Shown: in pieces, positions 43,105 through 53,537 of the stretch
Position numbering within the stretch: the stretch's first letter is position 1
How the letters are laid out: every line of letters begins with the position of its first letter
Source of the DNA: Linanthus parryae
Taxonomy: Eukaryota > Streptophyta > Magnoliopsida > Ericales > Polemoniaceae
Length of the DNA stretch: 64,000 bases
Direction: 5' to 3'
Assembly (NCBI GenBank): GCA_023055425.1
Contig: JALGPY010000004.1
Span: 57,435,718-57,499,717 of the forward strand
Program-made: the position numbers and the translations under genes
The notes under the pieces: generated by a model
Databases searched by the model: none
Seen by the model: the letters and a program-made list of their open reading frames with translations, nothing else
What the model was told of the DNA's origin: nothing

Positions 43105-44215
43105 CTAATTTAACTCTTCCTGGGGATGGTTCAAATTCCTTTTGTGATTTTCTTCCGTATTCCCCAATCTCAAATCTTTGGGAAGTTTCTTTAACTGCTT
43201 CAGAATGTCATCCCCAGTTAGCTCCTTCGGCTTTTTTTTCATTTCCCTCTTCCCAAACTTGGTACTAGTCCGCCAATTATATTTCGACCCCAGGAACCTA
43301 CGAGCACCCATATAAGCTTCCTTCTTACTAAAATGTAGCCTGATCGAATATGTGTCCTTGTTACAAGGTGGGCAAGCTAGTTTTCCTTTGGTGCTCCATC
43401 CCGACATCATTGCATAGGCGGAAAAATCGTTACTTGTCCCAAAAAGTGCAGCATGTAAGATGAATCGCCACCAGTTGCTGCGTCATAGGTCTCGACACCT
43501 ACTCCCCACATCTCTTTCATCTCATCAACCAAGGGATGCAAGTAGGTATCGGTTGCCTTTCACGGGGACGTTGGGCCAGGTATCAGAAGTGGCATCATCA
43601 GAAAATCCTCATTAAGACACCCCTCAGGGGACATATTGTACTGCCGTACAGCAATAGGCCACATACTGCAAGCACTATTCATCATGCCGAATGGATTAAA
43701 TCCATCGGTGGCTAGTCCCAAATGGACATGACGAGGATCCATAGAAACTCACTCATGCGCTTGGTTAAACTCTTGCTACTGTTTTGCATCGGCATGATAA
43801 GTTATGTCTGAGCCATTCAGGACACGCTCTTCCTTGTGCCATCTCATTGCCTTTGCGGTTGTTTTTTACATGAACAACATTTGCAGTCGCAGTTTAATTG
43901 GAAAGTATCTTAGAACAAGTCTAGGAACTCTTTTTCCCTATGTGGTACGGGGCTTATATTTAGGCTCACCACAATCAGGGTTTGGACAGTGGTCTAGGTG
44001 TCCGTTTTCTTTCCAATATAAAGTGCAGTGTTTAGGGAACGCATGGATGATATGTATCCTAGCCCTAGTCCACGCAACGCTTTCTTTGCTTCATAAAATG
44101 ACTTATGTATTAAGTGACCAGGAGGTACTACCTCTCTAATAAAATCCAACAACAAGTTTACAGACTTGTTACTCCATCTGCAAATTGTCTTAATATGAAG
44201 AGACTGACAATGAGT
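43105..44215 (-). pseudogene. TNP2 transposase core (Transposase_21)
   Basis: Fragments in shifting frames read FIREVVPPGHLIHKSFYEAK, HCTLYWKENGHLDHCPNPDC (zinc-binding Cys/His), GEPKYKP, RYFPIKLRLQMLFM, DPRHVHLGLATDGFNPFGMM, MPLLIPGPTSP, then GWSTKGKLACPPCNKDTYSIRL and GARRFL. This is the order expected of Transposase_21, which contains the catalytic acidic residues. Multiple frameshifts and stops show it is dead. Confidence 0.9.
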
Positions 44216-44345
44216 GACAACTTAGAGAATGTTTGACACCCAGGGTATGCTTCAGATTGCGCATCCTTAACAACCTGTCGAATTCATGGTCCCCCCTACC
44301 ATCGGTGGATGGTACGGAACCGGGCGAGGGAAGTGTTCCCTCCTG

Positions 44346-44766
44346 TCAGTCCCCGATTAAACCCTCCATGTCATTACCTATTTCTGCAATGTTATTATCC
44401 CCACTACCAGCGGTACCATAATCTATACTGGCACTTTCCTCCCCTTGGTAGAGCCATACTGTGTAGTCCTTTTGTATACCGTTCAGATGCAGATGCTCTT
44501 TAACTTGTTCAACACTTTCATAAACTACATTAACAACTACAGCAAGGACATCGTACCCTAGTAATACTATCAGTATGCAATCTAGCAACCTCCATAAACC
44601 CAGCAACCCCTTTAGTACATTCAGGAGAAAACTTATCAGTCAGCGACATCCACCCACGATCCATTGAGCCTACACAATTAAGAGTAGAAATCGACATTGA
44701 CCTACTACAACCTATCCTATGCAATACATGCAGATAACACGTACATGTAGGAACATGCATAGTCAC
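44346..44766 (-). pseudogene. TNP2 transposase N-terminal transposase-associated domain
   Basis: One frame reads MDRGWMSLTDKFSPECTKGV, FMEVARLHTD, VRCPCCSC (the CPC..C zinc-binding motif). The neighbouring frame continues SVEQVKEHLHLNGIQKDYTV and WLYQGEES, exactly as in the family, where the sequence is C-x-C..., then V-EHL-GF-YT-W-HGE. A frameshift near 44535-44550 separates them. The likely start is the MDRGWM methionine at about 44670. Confidence 0.88.
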
Positions 44767-46255
44767 ATCGTTAAAAGTCCAGAGAAGAACACAGAAAAGG
44801 TGAAACTCGCGATATCACACAATCACGCGAACTGAACAACGGCCAAGTGTAACTTTCCTTCGATTGAATGTATATCCATATCATCACGGCCTCTTCAGTG
44901 AGCATCAAGAGACTCAGATCTGTACTCGGAGCCAAGTAATGCATATTACACAGGCTGCAAAAGGATTTTTGCCAAGCCTTGCGTATAACATTGTCTCACC
45001 ATCAACCAGTGCCATCGATAGAGCGACATCATCACGCTCTCTTACAGTGCTCATGAAAACCAAATAAGAGATGAACAACAAATAAGAGTGCACATTCAAT
45101 TATTAGTTAAGAATGACATAATATCAAAAATTACACATTAAAACATGTTACCAACCCCACAACAGTATGTAAATAAACAAGCATTTCTGAAGTTCACAAG
45201 TACAAATTGGTCGTCCAGTGTAATTCATAAAAAGAGGACTCAGATCAATTTTATCATCAAAGACAGATAACGTAATACATGATGTATGATTAATACGGAA
45301 CATGATGGATCCACAAAGAAACAAATTACGACTCACAGTACCAATACTAATGAAATAAGATAATCAGCAATATAACCAGTCAAGTCAAACAGACAAGTCG
45401 AACGCCACATATGACTCACAAGTTTAAGGAGTGAGGGATTGACCTAAGCACAAAGAAACTTAGAGCTAGGAGATTGACAATTTAAGATAAAGACAGACAA
45501 AGAGAGGGCACAGGCAAAGAGAGGGCCAGGCAGAAAATATCATGAAATTGGTCAAGTGGTACTATTCATGTATCAAACTCAAATATGCATGTCAGTAGTC
45601 ACACGTAGCGTTGCCACGTTAATAAATAACATAACCTTCTCATGTATACAGACAAACACATGTATGCCCCAAATAAACAGTTTGAAAATGACAACATGCT
45701 AAAGAACGAACACTTACAGCCACACAGCAGAAGAATAGCCTTATATTTTTCTATTCAACCCTAGGGATACCTAAATTAAAAAACCCTAGTTTGAATATAC
45801 GTATTCTTGCAGTTCTACAGTAGGAATCGACCGGTGATAACAACAAATATGAACAAGAACAAGAAGTAACAAGATATATCAATAAGAACAAGTAATATTT
45901 TACCAGATTTTGATAGAAGAAAGACCATACAGAGCTTGCTTGAAGCTAAGACGCGACCGACTCCGTGGGTGCTTTAGTGAACACTCCGACGACTTTCGGG
46001 CGCCAGTTAGACGAGATTAAGCCTTTGTTCGATCGATTCAAGCATGGTTGTTCGACCGGTCGAGGAGCTGAGAGGTTGCGGGAAAGGGCTTGAGAGTTCG
46101 CGCCGGAGGTTTTTTTGTGGATAAGGAGAGAATGAGTGGAGCATAGGGATCCAGATCGTATTTGTTAATTCATTCCACCCACCATAGTTAATTGTGTTAA
46201 TTTTATTCTTTGTCCCATATTTTTAATTATTTCAATTTCCATCCCCTCAAAAAGA
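44767..46255 (-). other. CACTA transposase upstream region / 5' leader
   Basis: No ORF with known motifs. 44870-45080 holds a copy of the dispersed repeat seen at 49390-49830 (cacaggctgcaaaaggattt). The stretch 45930-46130 is richer in CG dinucleotides than its surroundings and, read leftward, could be the transcribed 5' leader of the transposase. Confidence 0.45.
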
Positions 46256-46282
46256 TTTAGGGTTTTAGGGTTTAGGGTTTAC
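46256..46282 (-). promoter_or_regulatory. Telomere-like / telo-box cluster
   Basis: Four TTTAGGG-type units (atttagggttttagggttta, then gggttta) on the plus strand; on the minus strand they read AAACCCTAA, the plant telo-box. It lies upstream of the transposase leader on the same strand, so a promoter role is plausible but unproven. Confidence 0.55.
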
Positions 46283-46589
46283 ATGAAATTAAGTTTGAGA
46301 CCATTGACTAGTGCCCTTTCAAGCTCTCGATTAGGTGATCATGGATAATGGATTATTTATTTAGAGTAGCGATGGCAAAGTTGACAATTTACTATGGAGT
46401 GAAATCTTTAGAGCGGAATATTAATTAGATTTAGGGTTAAGTGGGGACCGCAATCTTTACCGTTGGCTGTAGATCAGTAGCTAGACTTTGGGGTTAACCA
46501 TGCATTGACTTTGTTTGAGAAATTAGTTTCATCTTTTCAAGATAGCAACGTATTCCGAACGTAACAATGATTGACTTTCGATTTAACCG

Positions 46590-48180
46590 TAGACCGTACA
46601 GTTGACTGTTGTCTCCCTTTAACCCAACCTAATATAGTGTCACATGGTGGTAACCCCAAAGTTGAAAGTTCACTACATAATTAACTTTAGAGTTAACCGT
46701 TGACCATACAGTTTTGTAATTTAGTTGAATGTTGTTTTCCTTTGACCGAACCTAATAGTTTCACCAAGTGGTAACCGCAAAGTTATAAGTTTACGACGTA
46801 ATTAACCTTTTAGTTGACCTTTGACTGTAAAGTTGACTATTTACTTAACTGATGTCTTCCTTTGATCGAACCACGTATTGTCATGTAGTGGTAACCGCAT
46901 AGTGGACATTTGACTACGTAATTAACTTTTAGAGTAGACCATTCACCGAACAGTTGACTATAGTTCATTTTTGTCTTCCTTTGACCGAACCTAATAGTGT
47001 CACGTAGTGCTAACCGCAAAGTTGACAGTTGACCACTTAATTGGCTTTTTAGTTGACCGTTGACCGTAAAGTTAACTATTTGGTTCACTGTTGTCTTCCT
47101 TTGACCGAACATAATAGTGTCACTAAGTGCTAACCTCAAATGTGACAGTTGACCACGTAATTGATTTTTTAGTAGACCGTTCACCGTAAATTTGACTATT
47201 TAGCTCACTGCTTTTTTCCTTTGACCGAACCTAATAGTGTCACGAAGGGCTAGCCGCAAAGTTGACAGTTGCAACGTAATTGACTTTTTAGTTGACCGTT
47301 GACCGCACAGTTGACTATTTAGTTCAATGTTGTCTTCCTTTGACTCAACCTAATAGTGTCACGAAGTGCTAACCGCAAAGTTGACAGTTGACTACGTAAT
47401 TGACTTTTTAGTTGACCGTTGACCGCACAGTTGACCATTTAGTGCACTGTTGTCTTCCTTTGACTGAACCTATAAGTGTCTCCAATTGGTAACTGGAAAG
47501 TTGACAGTTGACAAGGTAGTTGACTTTGGAGTTGACCGTTGACCACACAGATGACTATTTAGTTCACTGTTGTCTTCCTTTGACTGAACCTTTAAGTGTC
47601 TCCAATTGGTAACCGGAAAATTGACAGTCGACAAGGTAGTTGACTTTCGTGTTGACAGTTGACCGCACAGTTGACTATTTAGTTCACTGTTGTCTTCCTT
47701 TGACTGAACCTATAAGTGTCTCCAATTGGTAACCGGAAAGTTGACAGTTGACAAGGTAGTTAACTTTGGAGTTGACTGTTGACCGTAAAGTTCACTTTTA
47801 AGTTCATTGATGTCTTCCTTTGACCGAACCTAAGAGTGTCACGAAGTGCTGACCGCAAAGTTGACAGTTCACCGCATAATTGAATTTTTAGTTGAACGTT
47901 GACCGTACAGTTGACTATTTAGTTCACTGTTGTCTTCCTTTGACCGAACCTAAAAGGGTCACGAAGTGCAAACTGCAAAGTTGATAGTTGACCACGTAAT
48001 TTACTTTTTAGTTGACCGTTGACCGTAAAGTTGACTATTTAGTTCACTGCTGTCTTCCTTTGACCGAACCTAATAGTGTCACCAAGTTGTAGCCGCAAAG
48101 TTGACACTTGACTACATAATTGAATTTGGATTTGAGCGTGGACTGTACGTTAGAGTATTTTGTTCATCGTTGACCTTGTT
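46590..48180. repeat. 120-bp minisatellite (about 13 units) dense in TTGAC motifs
   Basis: Units are marked by tcttcctttgaccgaaccta about every 120 bases (about 46852, 46972, 47092, 47212, 47331, 47451, 47571, 47691, 47811, 47931, 48051, with more diverged units on the left). Each unit also holds ccgcaaagttgacagttgac and gttgaccgttgaccg, so several TTGAC cores occur per unit. There is no ORF across it. It lies inside CACTA, upstream of the transposase. Confidence 0.93.
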
Positions 48181-48629
48181 CGACTTATCATATTAGTTTC
48201 TCTTAGTGGAAACTACGAAGTTGACTGTTAACTGCATATTAGACTTTTGCCTTAACTGGACGCCGTAGAGTTTTCCTTTTTCTTGACCGTGCACTTTATA
48301 TGACCTATGATAAACTTAAACGTTGACTGCATATTGACTCATGAGTTAACGATTGATTGTACAAGTTACTTTTTAATATAATAATTTGTAGACTTTCATT
48401 GCCTATTACTAATTTACAATCTACGGGGTTTAGGCCAATTATCAACAAGCAATACAGTTGCCATTACTAAATTAGAGGTCACAAAATGTTAACAATAGTA
48501 ATTAAATATTTCAAACCAGGTACTGGATTAGATATGTTGCAATGATGTTACAAAACACATTCCAACATATTCCTATATAATAATAAAGATCCAAACTTCA
48601 TTACAAATACATTGATTTCATAAACATAA
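48181..48629. other. Unassigned AT-rich CACTA sequence
   Basis: Nothing recognised apart from a decayed extra minisatellite unit up to about 48370. Confidence 0.5.
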
Positions 48630-48951
48630 CTAGGACGCTTTTATAAATCCGACACATGCGACACAGACGCCCAACAAAAATCCAACAGCGCCGAAAAGTA
48701 GCCTGTTATTCTTTGGTGTAGACGCTGCATGCTATGTGAAACAATTGGACGGAGCGGCAAGTATGTCAGCACGACGACGTTCCTGATCCGCCAACAAGGC
48801 ATTTGTAGCCTCTTCATAATCTGTATACTTGTGAAAGCAAGCACCCTTGTATCCTGTTTTTTGTTGCTGACACTTTTGCCATGACTTATATACGCTCTTT
48901 GTCGGCCAACAAATACAGCATAGTAAGTCTGTTTGCGATTCATTTCTACAA
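48630..48951 (-). pseudogene. RNase H1 N-terminal (viroplasmin-like) domain protein with hydrophobic C-terminal tail, broken
   Basis: Starting from ATG at about 48949, the frame reads MNRKQTYYAVFVGRQRAY. The adjacent frame continues VYKSWQKCQQQKTGYKGACF then HKYTDYEEATNALL. This is the pattern of the RNase H1 N-terminal hybrid-binding domain (YYAV..GR..GIY.SW.EC...V.G..GA.F..F). The frame change sits at a duplicated TA (about 48887-48892). A TAG at 48732-48734 is followed in the same frame by a 17-residue hydrophobic segment (LLFGAVGFLLGVCVACVGF) and a stop at 48630. The ATG is preceded by a good splice acceptor (cttttt...gtcttgtag), so an upstream exon is likely. No RNase H catalytic domain is present. 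Confidence 0.7.
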
Positions 48952-49389
48952 GACAACACAAAAAGACAGTAATTAACAAATAATCAAGAACAAACTACTA
49001 CAGTCTGGCTCTGAAGTGCAAAACTGTTTAATTCAATAGCAAATTATTGCAATTCTCTTACAATAGCCAAACTGTTTCAATAATAGAGATCATAGGCCCA
49101 GACCAGTTGCTGAATACATAATAAGAGATTATCACAGGCTGCAAAAGGATATTGCCATCACGACCTGTTATGATCACTCATATAAACTCGCCTGCTTATC
49201 ATCGATCTCAGATACAACATAGTCAGAACTTCCAAATTTGAAGCCATAATCAGTAGTCACACATAGGCAGCATATATAGGTTATACAGTAAGAATCAGGG
49301 TCTTATGAGGATGATCCAAGATATAGTAGTGTAAGAGGATGCCAAAAGATATACCGTAATTCAGACCCAAAAATAGTGACACAAAAGGA

Positions 49390-49830
49390 GGCTCATATCA
49401 GTACTCATGAAAAGCAAATAAGGTGCAGAAGGATTTTTCCATGCCATTCATATTACACTCTACCAGCTTCAACAAAGTGAATTCGATAGAACCATATATA
49501 TCATACAGACTATTCAGTGAGCATGAAAAGGCTCAGATCAGTACTCATGAAAAGTAAATAAGACATGATCACAGGCTGCAAATTGATTTTGCCTCGCCCA
49601 TATGACACTCTATCAGCTTCAAAGAGTGAATTCAATATAACCATATCACCACATACTCTTTAGTGAGCATGAAGAGGCCGGCTGATATCGGTACTCATCA
49701 AAACTAAATAAGAGATGATCTGAGGCTGCAAAAGGATTTTGCCTTGCCATGCATATTGCACTCTATCAGCTTCAATTGGTGAATTCTATAGATTGATACA
49801 AATCATCACAGCCTCTGAAGTTCGCACAAA
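49390..49830. repeat. About 145-150-bp tandem repeats
   Basis: Three units beginning near 49398, 49537 and 49688, each with cagtactcatgaaaa..aaataag, aggctgcaaaaggattttgcc and cactctatcagcttcaa blocks. Partial relatives occur at about 44870-45080 and 49090-49160. Confidence 0.85.
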
Positions 49831-49922
49831 TAGTCACTAATGCACCGACACAGGACACAAATAGCTATATATATATATTATATATATATAGCTATTTGTG
49901 TCCTGTGTCGGTGCATTAGTGA

Positions 49923-49994
<72 letters not shown>

Positions 49995-50120
49995 CTATTT
50001 TTGTCCTGTGTCGGTGCATTAGTGACTATTTTATATATATATATATATATATATTTGTGTCCTGTGTCGGTGCATTAGTGACTATTTGTGCGAACTTCAG
50101 AGGCTGTGATGATTTATATA
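49803..50120. repeat. Nested inverted repeats and (TA)n: hairpin-forming region
   Basis: The arm 49803-49878 (starts atcatcacagcctctgaagt, ends cacaaatagctatatat) is the reverse complement of about 50047-50112. Two extra copies of the inner part (gtgtcctgtgtcggtgcatt) lie at 49899-49918 and 50003-50022, separated by TA runs (49928-49993, 50033-50053). More TA repeats follow at 50115-50140. Confidence 0.9.
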
Positions 50121-50700
50121 TATATATATATATATATATATCATCAGTTAACTTGTGGACTGAGTATCAAAGTTGTCCACATAAATGAGATGCAAAAAGT
50201 TATTTCACTGGCAAAATGGAATGCAAGCAGCAAATGCAAACCGTGACTTTAAAAGTTTAATTTCAAAAGTATGAATTTCGACACATAGAATATCAACTAA
50301 ACTGAGGTCATCCATCACAGACATAACATTCTTATATCCAAAAGTATCAGACAACTTCATGCATATACCAAATAATTGAAAATTATCGATACTAGCATAC
50401 CCAACATGTCAGTAATTAAACATTGAAATGAAAATTGTCATCTTCAAGAAAGACAAGGAATTAAAACCCACACATAAAAAGGAAAAACTCCATAACAAGG
50501 TATTGGAATCAAGAACAAAGAAAGCCTCAGATACGACACCACTAAGCCATCGCAGAACAACGAAATCCCAAGTATACATATAACCTAATCTATTAATTGT
50601 AAATCGAGTCAGTGAATTCTTACTTGAGTATTGGTGCAACTTCGATTCTTCGAAGAAGTTCTCAGCAATTCCGATCGATGACAAACAGACCCGTCAGGGT

Positions 50701-51299
50701 TCCAGATCTAAGTGCCTCGTCTCTCCCTCAATCTTTCGATTGACGTGGTTGGCTCTCACCCCACAAAATAATAGTCTCGTGCTCATATATGTGGCTATGG
50801 TGGGAGTATCGATCGATGAAGAACAAATGAAGAGCTAAAGATCGAGAAGAAATAGGGATTTGTGAAATCGATCGATTTGCCGGCAGGGTGTGAAGAAGAA
50901 GAACAGAGCTAGCGAGATCGAAATGAGGAACATATCGGAATTTCAAGGGTTTATGTTTTGGTAAATATTGATGAACTGGGTTTGGCTCTAAATGTTCGTG
51001 AATTGTTAGTTTCTCCTCCAATAGCTAGATCGAAATGTGTGGATGCTATGACATAATTTGGAAAAATTTCATATTTCTGTTTTTTGTGAATTCATGAATT
51101 GGGTTTTGACTCTAAAATTTTCGTGAGTTGTTAGTTTTCCCCTCCAAAATGTTTGCTGAAATTTTCAATTGCCGCCCTTAATGATCATAGGCGGAGTTCA
51201 AATTTTTGAAAATGGTGTTTTTACCTCAATAGTTTCATGTAATTATAATAAAAATCCAAAAGTTTGCTAAAATTTGTGTTTAGATCCATTCCCGAAGAA
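50701..51299. other. CACTA right internal region, unassigned
   Basis: No convincing gene. A minus-strand frame (50728-51021) has no recognisable motif and probably represents leader sequence. Confidence 0.45.
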
Positions 51300-51497
51300 A
51301 CTGCAAGTCGTTGATAATTTTTTATTTCGGATGACTAGTCGTTTCCCTGCGACACAAACACAACTGGTCTTTAAAAATATAAAAGACGACAAGGCAGACG
51401 ACTAACTGATAAAAAAGACTATTTATACTTCTTTTAAAGACCATAATCGTGGTAGTCGGAAGGAAACTTGTCGCTGATAGCAGAATCTGTTGTAGTG
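51300..51497. repeat. CACTA right terminal and subterminal repeat region
   Basis: Ends in ttgtagtg, the inverse of CACTACAA. It carries agtcgtt, gacgac and gtagtcgg motifs related to those at the left end. Confidence 0.85.
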
Positions 51498-51500
51498 ACA
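51498..51500. repeat. Target site duplication (right) of CACTA element
   Basis: aca, matching 29143-29145. Confidence 0.93.
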
Positions 51501-52330
51501 ACTCATAAGTTGCTTTCCCGGAAGGCATATATCGCATCTCCTCATCCTCCAACTCGTCTCTGATAGATTCCTTTACATGATCCATTGTCTTGTCATAAAA
51601 CCAATCTGTGGGTCAGCAACTTCATCAATTAAATGAATGGTTGTGACCAAAGGGATGGTGTCCTTCAAGACCACAAGCGATCCACACCAGCATGAAGCAG
51701 CCCGAACCTTATCAGCAATTCTTCTACCATCAGTAGAGGAATCAGAAACTGAAGAGCTCTATTCACATCATGAAAACATCTTCTCCAAGTTTTTATTTTC
51801 TAATACAATAATCTCGAGCACATCGTTGACTTTATCTTTGTTGCCTTGACCAGCTCACCAGATTGTTTACAGCTCCTTGTCAGAAGACAATTGTAAATGA
51901 ACTTTGTCAACATTCTTACATTGTTCAATCTTGGTTATGAAATTTATTGTGTCTAAGTTCTCCAACATTTTCTCTAAACAATAGGATAAGCTGATTGCAC
52001 AAAACTCATGGGCTACTTTTCTATAAATAGTTTTCCTACAATTATCATGTTCCCTGATGTATGGTTTTAGATTATTCGAACCACACTATCAGCCCAATCT
52101 CCTCAATGATTTGATCAAAGACCAGTATCGAGACATCATAATCTCCAATTGAAGTTGAAATATCCAGTAACTTGAGATATAATGCTCTTTTGGGAAATCC
52201 AGTAAAACATGGTTAAAGTCCCTCGCGCTCTAGTCTCCCACTTATCCATAATAACACTGAAACTAGTAGTCTTCGTGAAGATTGAATATCCTTCACCTGA
52301 ATTTCAATCCATTTGAGCTCAAATCGATTT
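51501..52330 (-). pseudogene. hAT transposase fragment (DUF659 to middle region), copy A, minus strand
   Basis: Read leftward this gives, in pieces, the MDKWGT-like block of DUF659, ALYLKLLDISTSIGDYDV and FDQIIEEIGL, later LVKATKIKSTM, then EKMFS and DGRRIADKVRAAS, and finally MDHVKESIRDELEDEEMRYM. This is the usual order of plant hAT transposases with a DUF659 domain. Stops and frameshifts are frequent. Its N-terminal end faces a second hAT fragment on the plus strand. Confidence 0.8.
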
Positions 52331-52335
52331 AAATC

Positions 52336-52952
52336 TTGGGGAAGGATATCCAATCTTCATGGACAACCAGCAGTAGCAGTGTTCTCATTAATGGGTGGAG
52401 GGGCGAGAATGGGCGGCAAAAGATCAATGCTTTAGTGGATTCCCCCAAAGGAGTAATATATCTCAAGTCCGTAGATATTTCAGGTGCCTTTGGAGATTCT
52501 GACGCCTTGATGCTTATATTTGATGAAATTATTGAAGAAGTTTGGTTCTGATAATGTTGTTCAAATGATCTCCAACGGTACATTTCGCAGCATCAAAATT
52601 GTGGGCAAACTAGTTATGGAGAAGTACACGAAAATTGTTGGACAGTCGGCTCAACCCATGGTTTGGAGACCATGTTAGAGAACACATGGGAAATGAACTT
52701 CAACAAATATCAATCTAACAACGCACAGATGTTGACAAATTTAATTTACACCCGTCCAAGAATTTTAATGTTGATGAAAAGCCATACAAGTTTGGGTGAA
52801 CTGGTCAAGTCAACTAAGATCAAGTCAACAATGAGTTTCCTCACACTCGAGAACATCGTATTGTAGAAGAAGAACATGGAGAAGATGTTTTCATCATCTG
52901 AGTGGAGGTCATTGGTTTGGGCTTCCAGTAATGATGGCAAAAGAATTGCTGA
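52336..52952 (+). pseudogene. hAT transposase fragment (DUF659), copy A, plus strand
   Basis: The plus frame reads SVLINGWRGENGRQKINALV, DSPKGVIYLKSVDIS, LMLIFDEIIEEV (the DUF659 core), then in a shifted frame ETMLENTWEMNFNK and LVKSTKIKSTMSFLTLENIV. It ends at DGKRIA where similarity to copy B stops (52952). It is arranged head-to-head with the minus fragment. Confidence 0.82.
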
Positions 52953-53537
52953 ACATCGTATTGTAGCAGGCTAGGTTCATATCAAATCCCTCTTCGCCTT
53001 TTCTTCTTTTTGGCTTCCCAGATCTGTGTTTGCGGGTCACCTGCGGGGGTTTCTCCGGCTTTGATCTTCAAGGTTCTCTGGTGGTTCTTTCCTGTTGTTC
53101 TCCGTCGGTGTTTCGGGCCCATGGTTTCACTCAGCCGCTTCAAGGTCTATTCAAGCGACAGTCTTCACCATCGTCGACAGTTCCACCGCATGCCGAACTC
53201 GAAATTCCTGGTAGGTTTCCTCCGTTTTCGGTGTTGTCCTAGGCCAATCCTCGGCAGCTTCATGTATATTCGCCGTCTGTTATGGCGGCTGCATACCCCA
53301 AGTTACCGACGGCTCCAGCGTCTCAGCGCTTCAAGATGAGGCTCTTTTTTCCTTGTTGCTCTGAACAAGTCTAGTGACTTGTTTGGGTACAAGTTTTGTT
53401 GACGTCTTTGCTGTAGTTGTTCCTCATGTATTTTATATGTTTTTTCCTTATTAACCTTAGATCCCCTTGCATAATTTTGGATCTTTTATTAGCAAGATCC
53501 TCTAGAAAATTCTGGTACTTAATAGTTCAGTTTTTTC

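Larger units (their letters stand above)
41291..44766 (-). pseudogene. CACTA TNP2-type transposase gene (broken)
   Basis: Read right to left, four domains appear in the fixed order of plant TNP2-like transposases: transposase-associated domain (44346-44766), Transposase_21 core (43105-44215), DUF4218 (42106-42968) and a DUF4216-like C-terminus (41291-41779). Introns may separate some blocks, but within blocks there are stops and frameshifts, for example between CPCCSC and VEQVKEHLHL, and across the Transposase_21 core. No single frame or obvious splice set restores it. The enzyme would cut the element at its CACTA ends. It is transcribed toward the left end of the element, as inferred from orientation only. 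Confidence 0.92.
48952..50700 (-). other. Probable intron of the RNase H1 N-terminal-domain gene, with repeats
   Basis: A splice acceptor motif lies at 48952-48975 on the minus strand. A candidate donor (tcaa/GTAAGAATT) lies near 50620, after a short exon-like leader (50625-50740). If right, the intron contains the 150-bp repeats (49390-49830) and the TA-rich hairpin (49803-50120). This is inference from splice-like motifs only; the remaining short frames have no known motif. Confidence 0.35.
29146..51497. mobile_element. CACTA (En/Spm-type) DNA transposon, 22.35 kb including a nested LTR element
   Basis: The element starts CACTACAAAAA and ends in TTGTAGTG, giving inverted CACTACAA termini and a 3-bp target duplication (aca). 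Both ends carry subterminal clusters of short GACGAC/GTCGTT/GACCA motifs (29160-29560 and 51300-51480). Inside is a minus-strand TNP2-type transposase with four recognisable domain blocks. Removing the nested 9.39-kb LTR element leaves about 13 kb, a normal size for an autonomous plant CACTA element. A paralogous unoccupied site at 56697-56712 confirms both boundaries. The transposase is broken, so this copy is probably immobile unless helped. Confidence 0.95.
51498..52952. repeat. Right part of duplicated unit, copy A
   Basis: Aligns colinearly with about 56703-58154, starting acaactcataagttgctttc. Together with 26597-29145 it forms a unit of about 4.0 kb matching 54114-58154. Confidence 0.9.

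Noticed and set aside
46837..47184. Minus-strand ORF across the 120-bp minisatellite
   Set aside because: A period of 120 bases keeps a frame open by arithmetic for a few units, then it breaks; no independent coding evidence.
49840..50188. Tyr-Ile repeat ORFs
   Set aside because: They are translations of TA dinucleotide runs in the palindromic region.
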